Shown here piece after piece: positions 54,819-64,000 of a stretch of DNA of 64,000 nt. The notes below the pieces were generated by a model, which was not told where the DNA came from, did not search any database, and saw nothing but the letters and a program-made list of their open reading frames with translations. A program made the position numbers and the translations under genes. The stretch is from Gammaproteobacteria bacterium (lineage in GTDB: Bacteria; Pseudomonadota; Gammaproteobacteria; Steroidobacterales; Steroidobacteraceae): NCBI GenBank assembly GCA_947469285.1, contig CANIOW010000006.1, positions 1 to 64,000 of the forward strand. The letters are read 5' to 3'. Position 1 is the first letter of the stretch; every line of letters starts with the position of its first letter.

Positions 54819-57279
54819 GCGTCACCTGCAGGACACTGTGTCGAATTTGCTCTGACAACACACGCTGCGCGTCTTCCATCACTGGGCCAAGCACTTGGTC
54901 GTAGATCAGGCAGCCCTCCGACCCCAGCTGCAAAATCCCGCGCGCGCGCAACAAATTAAGAAACGAATGAAACATCGTCCGGTCAAAGAAATCCGGGGAA
55001 TCCAGACCGTAAAGCACACTCATGCGACTGGCCATGTGCACACACTGCACTTCGAGTGCCTCTTGCGTCAGCACGCCAGAGCCGGCCTTCATCAACACGG
55101 CAATCGCCAGATAAAAGCGCTCGAGCGTCCCGATAGTAGTGTGCGCCAGAATGGATAATTGCACGGCTTCCGCTGTCCCCGTGGCCGCACGCCGCCACAC
55201 CACACCCTGCAGTGTTTCCTCGCGTTTCAACAGACCCAGCAGGCACAGAGCCTGCAAGCAGGAATTGACGACGTTCGGGATTTCTTCTTCCTTGAAGTGC
55301 AGGAACAATTCCTGCGCCGCATAGGGATAGATTCGCCCGACAATACGCTGCAAGTCGACTTCCAGCATCGCGGGATTATTGAGGAAAGCGCAGGCGAGAA
55401 ACGACGGTATCGCCAACAGATGCAGCGTATTGTTGCGCGAATAGGTGGCCAGCACTGCCTGTGGCTCGCGCATGCGCATCAGGTCGCCGAGCGGATGGCC
55501 GCGTCGCTCCAACATCCCCATGGCCTCGCCATGCCGCACCATCTCCGCTCCCGTCATCGGGGTGCAGGCGGTATCGGGGCCGTAAGGTGCCGCAGCCAGC
55601 AGGTTGCGGTAAAGATCGAGTTGCCGCACCAAATCCGCCTCTGACAGCGCCTGCCTTGGCATGGACAGCAACACCGTCGCCAGCAGATTGGTGGGAGTCA
55701 CTGCTGCCGCAGCATTGATCCGCTGCATGATGCTGCGTGCCAGATCGTCGATGACCGCGCCAAGCCAAGGCGGGCGGGTGTCGTCTTGCGTCGGATGGGC
55801 CACCCAGTCCGGCGCATGCGCGCGCACCAACGTCCCAAGGTCCAGTGGCTCTCCAAAACTGACCTGCACGCGCCCGAAGCGCTCACGCAGCCGCGTCAGC
55901 GCACGAAACAGATCACCGAAAGTTTCTTTGCGCTTTTCCTTGCCGGTTAATTCGCCGAGATAGGTTTCACCCTCCATCAACCGTTCGTAGCCGAAATACA
56001 CCGGCACAAACACCACCGGACGGCGGGGGTCCCGCAGAAATGCCCGTATCGTCATCGACAACATGCCGGTCTTCGGCAGCAGCAACCGCCCAGTCCGGCT
56101 GCGCCCACCCTCGATGAAATACTCGATGGAGTGGCCGCGCGCCATCATCACGGCCAGATACTTGGTGAACACCGCCGGGTACACCGCACTGCCCCTGAAG
56201 CTACGCCGCAGGAAAAAGCCCCCGCCCATCCGCAAAAACCGGCCGACCATGGGGATATTCAGGTTGATGCCGGCAGCCACGTGCGGCACCGCGTGGCCAC
56301 GATGGTAAATCACGTAGCTGAGCAGCAAGTAGTCCATATGGCTGCGATGGCAGGGCACATAGACCACCTGCGCACCCTCGGCAGCGATCGATAACCGCTC
56401 TGCGTGCAGCACGTCTACGCCATCGTAGAGCCGGTTCCACAGACGGCTGAGCACGCGGTACATGATCGACACAAAGCGATGCGAATAGTTGGCCGCAATC
56501 TCCGTGGCGAAGCCGCGGGCCTGCAACAGTGCCTCGCGCCGGGTCAGATTGCGTGAACGCACCTCAGCGGCGACGGCCGCGCGTACCGCGCGTGAGCGCA
56601 GCACTTCGCGAATGACGGTGCGCTGATGGGACAGGTCCGGCCCCAGCGTGGCAGCCCGTTGCTGGCGTAGTTGCCCGCGCAGTAAACGCGCCAAGTGACG
56701 CGCCACCCGACCTGCGTCCCCGGCCTCGCCAGCCTCGGCCTCCAGCGCCAGTGGTTCACCGAACTGTACGGCCGTGGCGCGGCCATTCACCAGCACCGCC
56801 AGCAGGCGACGTGAGCGCCCCGCCATCGACCAGCCTTCCGCAAACAGCGTGCGCCACCAGGAAGGCTCCCGCTGCGGCGCGCGCCCCCAGAACACGGAGA
56901 CGGGGATGAGATCGATACCGAGATCACCGGTAGACAAGGCGGCGTCCACCACACGGCTCAGGCGCAACGGCAACCGCCGGTCCGCGCGTGACAGCACCAG
57001 ACCCCGCAGCCGTCCCAGATAAACCACCGCACGACGCTCGCGTTGCGCACCTATCGTAAAGCGGCGCCCAGGGGGCGGCAGCCCAATTTGGCGGCAGGCC
57101 AACTGCAGCGCCAGATAGTCAGAGAGCGCGCGGTGTTCCAGCACATACACCACCCGGCGGCCACGGCCGCGCAGGCGTTCTGCTTGGTCGCGCGGCAGCA
57201 CCGTCGGTTTGATGACCCACGCCGCCATGCGCGCCAAGACCCACAGCAGTGAACGATCCAGACCGAGCCAACGGTTCAT
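54811..57279 (-). CDS. plsB: Glycerol-3-phosphate 1-O-acyltransferase PlsB
   Basis: Membrane-associated acyltransferase committing glycerol-3-phosphate to phospholipids, 822 aa (E. coli 807). The active-site HX4D is in VPCHRSHMDYLLLSYV, followed by GGFFLRRSFRG, FIEGGRSRTG and VFVPVYFGYE. It overlaps the GIY-YIG gene upstream by 4 bases and the DUF4344 gene downstream by 8, so the three look like one transcription unit. Confidence 0.97.
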   Translation of the reverse strand: MNRWLGLDRSLLWVLARMAAWVIKPTVLPRDQAERLRGRGRRVVYVLEHRALSDYLALQLACRQIGLPPPGRRFTIGAQRERRAVVYLGRLRGLVLSRADRRLPLRLSRVVDAALSTGDLGIDLIPVSVFWGRAPQREPSWWRTLFAEGWSMAGRSRRLLAVLVNGRATAVQFGEPLALEAEAGEAGDAGRVARHLARLLRGQLRQQRAATLGPDLSHQRTVIREVLRSRAVRAAVAAEVRSRNLTRREALLQARGFATEIAANYSHRFVSIMYRVLSRLWNRLYDGVDVLHAERLSIAAEGAQVVYVPCHRSHMDYLLLSYVIYHRGHAVPHVAAGINLNIPMVGRFLRMGGGFFLRRSFRGSAVYPAVFTKYLAVMMARGHSIEYFIEGGRSRTGRLLLPKTGMLSMTIRAFLRDPRRPVVFVPVYFGYERLMEGETYLGELTGKEKRKETFGDLFRALTRLRERFGRVQVSFGEPLDLGTLVRAHAPDWVAHPTQDDTRPPWLGAVIDDLARSIMQRINAAAAVTPTNLLATVLLSMPRQALSEADLVRQLDLYRNLLAAAPYGPDTACTPMTGAEMVRHGEAMGMLERRGHPLGDLMRMREPQAVLATYSRNNTLHLLAIPSFLACAFLNNPAMLEVDLQRIVGRIYPYAAQELFLHFKEEEIPNVVNSCLQALCLLGLLKREETLQGVVWRRAATGTAEAVQLSILAHTTIGTLERFYLAIAVLMKAGSGVLTQEALEVQCVHMASRMSVLYGLDSPDFFDRTMFHSFLNLLRARGILQLGSEGCLIYDQVLGPVMEDAQRVLSEQIRHSVLQVTHG

Positions 57280-57632
57280 GCCGGCGCTCCGTCGCTGCGG
57301 GCCGCCTCACCAACGGCCAGCCCAGCCTGCGCAAGACCGGCAGCTACCAGCGCCAATTTTTCCGCCCGCGACAGGCGCTTGATGGCGGCTTCACGGCGCA
57401 GCGCCGACCCGCGATCATCACACGGCTCCAGATAGACGAAACGCCGCGGCGCGGTGCCACGGAACCAGCGCGCACCCCGCCCGCTGGCATGCTCGCGAAA
57501 ACGCCGCTCCGGCGCGGTGGTAATGCCCGTATATAAGGCACCACGTTCGCTTTCGATGATGTAGACCGTCCAGCGCGAGGGCGGGCGGGCGGGCTCCAGA
57601 TCGACGGATTGATCAGCAACACCTCTGTCCAT
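57276..57632 (-). CDS. GIY-YIG nuclease family protein (UPF0213/YhbQ-like)
   Basis: 118 aa; the small single-domain nuclease fold is visible as WTVYIIESERGALYTGITT with the following RFREHASGRGARW and a Glu in the third motif region. YhbQ-type proteins are poorly characterised. ATG 57632 gives a short N-terminal tail; the frame extends further but without need. Overlaps plsB by 4 bases. Confidence 0.87.
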   Translation of the reverse strand: MDRGVADQSVDLEPARPPSRWTVYIIESERGALYTGITTAPERRFREHASGRGARWFRGTAPRRFVYLEPCDDRGSALRREAAIKRLSRAEKLALVAAGLAQAGLAVGEAARSDGAPA

Positions 57633-57651
57633 GGTGCGAAGTCTAGCGCCT

Positions 57652-58212
57652 TCAGCCGAACCGTTTGAGAAAGGCCGCAAACAGCACATTGATGGGGTCA
57701 ATGGCCGCATGCATCCGGTGGTCGGTATCGAGCAGATGCACGGTCACGGCGGCCGGACGTGCCCAGCGCAAAGTATGGTCTACCGGGACGATTTCATCGT
57801 GCCAGCCATGCACAATCTCCACCGGGCAGGGTGGCACCGGCGGTGTCAGTGCCTCGTAGCCAGGCATAAAGAAGGCGGGTGCCAGCAAAAAGATACCGCG
57901 CACCGGCGACGGCAGCGCGACGCCCAGAGCTCCCTCAGACGCGCAGTCCACGGCGGCAGCGGTGCAGACATGTCCCCCAAGACTGCTGCCCACCAGCAGT
58001 AGCGGCACCGCGGCCTGACCGATTGCGCCCACCAGTTTCGCCACCCGCGCGGCGGGGTCGTCCAGACCCTGATAATCGATGGAGTCCACGGTGAATCCAC
58101 CGGCCTTGGCGACGGCGCTCATCGCCAGAATTTTCGCCCCCCAGGGACCGCTCTCCTTGCCATGGGAAAACACCACATGACAGGCCCGAGCGGGCGGTGC
58201 TGTTGCTTGCAT
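57652..58212 (-). CDS. Small alpha/beta hydrolase
   Basis: 186-aa hydrolase-fold protein without a lid. FSHGKESGPWG forms the oxyanion region, GSSLGG the nucleophile elbow, HGWHDEIVP carries the acid and DTDHRM the catalytic His. Resembles YqiA-like/uncharacterised esterases; substrate unknown. Its start is only 14 bases from the divergent patatin gene start. Confidence 0.83.
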   Translation of the reverse strand: MQATAPPARACHVVFSHGKESGPWGAKILAMSAVAKAGGFTVDSIDYQGLDDPAARVAKLVGAIGQAAVPLLLVGSSLGGHVCTAAAVDCASEGALGVALPSPVRGIFLLAPAFFMPGYEALTPPVPPCPVEIVHGWHDEIVPVDHTLRWARPAAVTVHLLDTDHRMHAAIDPINVLFAAFLKRFG

Positions 58213-58226
58213 TCAAGGCTCCTTGT

Positions 58227-60134
58227 GTGAGTACGCAGGATACCGCGACGAAACCGGCAAACGGGACTACCATCCACCGGGCACCAGGACAGGGGAATGC
58301 TACGGACAGCGAGACCTTCGAGGGCGTCCCGCCCCATGCAGATGAGATCGCGTTGGCGCTGGGCTTGCGCGGCCAACTGGCGGGTATTCATCTGCTGGCC
58401 GGATTACCCCCCGAAACGCTCGATGCCCTAAGCGATTGCGCCGAATGGTTGGCCATTTCTGGCGGCACCACGCTGTTTGAGGCGGAGCAACCAGCGGATG
58501 CCCTCTACTGCGTCTTAAGCGGCAGCCTTGGCATCTATCCCGGCGGCCTCGACCCGTCCGACCCCCATCCCCGTCCAGTCGCCGTGGTCCGCAATGGTGA
58601 GACTCTCGGCGAAATGAGCCTCCTCGCGGAACAGCCCACCCATCAAGCCACCGTCGTCGCCTTGCGCGACAGCGAATTGGCGCGATTCCCGCGGGTTGCG
58701 TTCGAACTGCATCTGGCCACCCACCCAGGCACGCTACGCCAGCTGGCCGGGCTATTAGCCAAGCGTCTGACGCGCGCCAACCACCAACGCTTTCACACCC
58801 ACCATGCGCGCACCTTTGCCTTGCTGCCGCAAAGTACTGCCGTGGATATCGGTGCCTTTGCGGTGGCTTTGGTGGCGGCACTGGACCGGCTCGGACGGAC
58901 GGAACTGGTGTGGGACACCCGCGGCGCACAACACACCGCGCACTGGTTCAACCATCTTGAAAGCGGCGCCGATTTCGTGGTGTATGTCGGCGATGCTGGC
59001 GCGGGGCCCTGGAGCCATCTCTGCGCCAGACAGGCGGATACTTTGCTGCTGGTGGCCCGCGCCGAAGCGCCGCCGGGGCCGTGGGCGGTACTGACCGCCG
59101 TGGGTGAGGAACGCGCGCCACGGGCCCTGGTGCACCGTGCCGAACTGGTGTTGCTGCATCCGGACGGTCTGGGTGCCGGCGCTGCCACCCGCTGGCTCGC
59201 CGACCTGCCTCCTGTGCCACATCATCACATCGTCCAGGCCGATGACGTAGCACGCCTGGCGCGCTTGTGTACCGGCCATGCACTCGGGCTGGTGCTCGGC
59301 GGCGGCGGCGCGCGCGGCTTCGCACACTTGGGGGTGTTGCGCGCCCTGCGACGGGCCGGAGTCACCATCGACCTGGTCGGCGGGACCAGCATGGGCGCCC
59401 TCCTAGCGGCCGGGATCGCTAAAGGCTGGGACGATACCGAAATGCGTGAGCGTTTCTTCCGCAGCTTCGTTCACAGCAACCCGCTGACCGACTACACCAT
59501 GCCCTTCATCTCCTTGGTGTCGGGTCGTCGCGTCGGGCGACGACTGCGCAAGGAATTCGGCGACGAAGACATCGCCGATCTGCGACTGCCATTTTTTTGC
59601 GTCTCGGCCAATCTCAGCGCCGGCTGCCTGGCCGTTCATCAGCATGGCTCCTTGTCGCGCTGGCTACGGGCCAGCATCGCCATCCCCGGCATCTTGCCAC
59701 CGGTGTCGGTCGGTGGTGAATTGTTTGTTGATGGCGGCTCGATGAACAATCTGCCCGTCGACATCATGCGCACCTTGAGCCGCGGCCCCGTCATCGGTGT
59801 CGACGTCGGCGCGGACCGCGCGTTCATCACGATCGGTCCTGACCGTGAAGAACTGCCTCCTTGGTGGCGACTCTTGGCCTTCCCCCGTGAACGCCGCGCA
59901 CTTCCCAACATTTTCCGTCTGCTGTGGCGCGCCGGCATGGTCAGCAGTGACGCCGCCGCGCAACGCGCCCGCGAACAAAGCGATCTGTTACTACAACCGA
60001 CACTGGAAAGTATCGACCTGCTGGACTGGGCGTCACTGGACCGTGCCGCGGACCTTGGCGAGGCCTGTGCAGAAGCCGCTATCGAGGCTGGCGCACTGGC
60101 CGCACTGCTGCCACGATACCGGGCTCGAGGTTAA
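58227..60134 (+). CDS. Patatin-like phospholipase with cyclic-nucleotide-binding domain (NTE family)
   Basis: 635 aa. An N-terminal cNMP-binding domain (about 55-180) is followed by a middle region and a patatin domain with GGGGARGF (358-365), nucleophile GTSMG (386-390) and the catalytic Asp in DGGSMNN. Predicted lysophospholipase/esterase like bacterial NTE homologues, possibly allosterically controlled. GTG 58227 has AAGG eight bases upstream; the longer frame to 58197 overlaps the divergent hydrolase gene. Confidence 0.9.
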   Translation: MSTQDTATKPANGTTIHRAPGQGNATDSETFEGVPPHADEIALALGLRGQLAGIHLLAGLPPETLDALSDCAEWLAISGGTTLFEAEQPADALYCVLSGSLGIYPGGLDPSDPHPRPVAVVRNGETLGEMSLLAEQPTHQATVVALRDSELARFPRVAFELHLATHPGTLRQLAGLLAKRLTRANHQRFHTHHARTFALLPQSTAVDIGAFAVALVAALDRLGRTELVWDTRGAQHTAHWFNHLESGADFVVYVGDAGAGPWSHLCARQADTLLLVARAEAPPGPWAVLTAVGEERAPRALVHRAELVLLHPDGLGAGAATRWLADLPPVPHHHIVQADDVARLARLCTGHALGLVLGGGGARGFAHLGVLRALRRAGVTIDLVGGTSMGALLAAGIAKGWDDTEMRERFFRSFVHSNPLTDYTMPFISLVSGRRVGRRLRKEFGDEDIADLRLPFFCVSANLSAGCLAVHQHGSLSRWLRASIAIPGILPPVSVGGELFVDGGSMNNLPVDIMRTLSRGPVIGVDVGADRAFITIGPDREELPPWWRLLAFPRERRALPNIFRLLWRAGMVSSDAAAQRAREQSDLLLQPTLESIDLLDWASLDRAADLGEACAEAAIEAGALAALLPRYRARG

Positions 60135-60177
60135 GCTGGGCAACCTTGGCCCTCTGCCGCTTGGTGACTCACCTCCT

Positions 60178-64000
<3,823 letters not shown>

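Overview
The window is a GC-rich stretch of gammaproteobacterial chromosome, almost fully coding. The lineage call rests on gene neighbourhoods typical of Gammaproteobacteria: accB-accC-prmA-DUF3426-dusB-fis-purH-purD, trxA-rho opposite rhlB, pcm-like/rhodanese/tolC/waaA, groES-groEL, glnE and plsB, plus a Kdo kinase gene. The species cannot be named from sequence alone. PPi-dependent phosphofructokinase next to a K+-independent H+-pyrophosphatase suggests a PPi-economising central metabolism. I see no prophage, insertion sequence, CRISPR array, tRNA or rRNA gene.

Layout. 1-7200: adk (zinc-type lid), pfp-hppA with a strong terminator, an enoyl-CoA hydratase, an AIM24-like protein and an M48 peptidase. 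7200-11000: asd and a PAS-PAS-GGDEF-EAL protein. 11000-18300: pcm-like gene, rhodanese and tolC (with a perfect palindrome upstream), then lipid A/LPS core genes (waaA, a lipid A acyltransferase, kdkA, a heptosyltransferase), a DUF6165 gene and a CHCC zinc-finger gene. 18300-23400: glnE and groES-groEL, the latter behind a sigma70-type promoter and a CIRCE operator. 23400-26500: a DsbD with two tandem N-terminal domains and a TlpA-like thioredoxin. 26600-35500: accBC, prmA, a zinc-ribbon/DUF3426 protein, dusB, fis, purH, purD and a YkgJ-type protein.

35500-43000 is the most distinctive accessory region. A five-gene minus-strand operon (BKACE-type cleavage enzyme, carnitine dehydrogenase-thioesterase fusion, acyl-CoA dehydrogenase, ADP-forming acyl-CoA ligase, CaiD-like hydratase) is divergent from a GlxA/CdhR-type AraC regulator. 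Together they look like a route from gamma-butyrobetaine and/or carnitine to glycine betaine and acetoacetate, using an ADP-forming ligase where the well-known Cai pathway uses CaiC/CaiB. Three small genes (cupin, SnoaL-like, two-helix membrane protein) follow the regulator.

44200-50700: RIO-type kinase, AlkA-like glycosylase, rho with a glycine-rich N-terminal extension translationally coupled to trxA, and divergent rhlB with a long low-complexity tail; then a YrfG-like HAD nucleotidase. 50750-54000: a tightly overlapping set (DUF3301, PHP-domain RNase, YdcH-like, MscS channel, ArfB). 54000-64000: a DUF4344 protein with an altered HExxH motif, plsB, a GIY-YIG protein, an alpha/beta hydrolase, a cyclic-nucleotide-domain patatin, a fused 5-oxoprolinase/hydantoinase and the start of an aldo/keto reductase cut by the window end.
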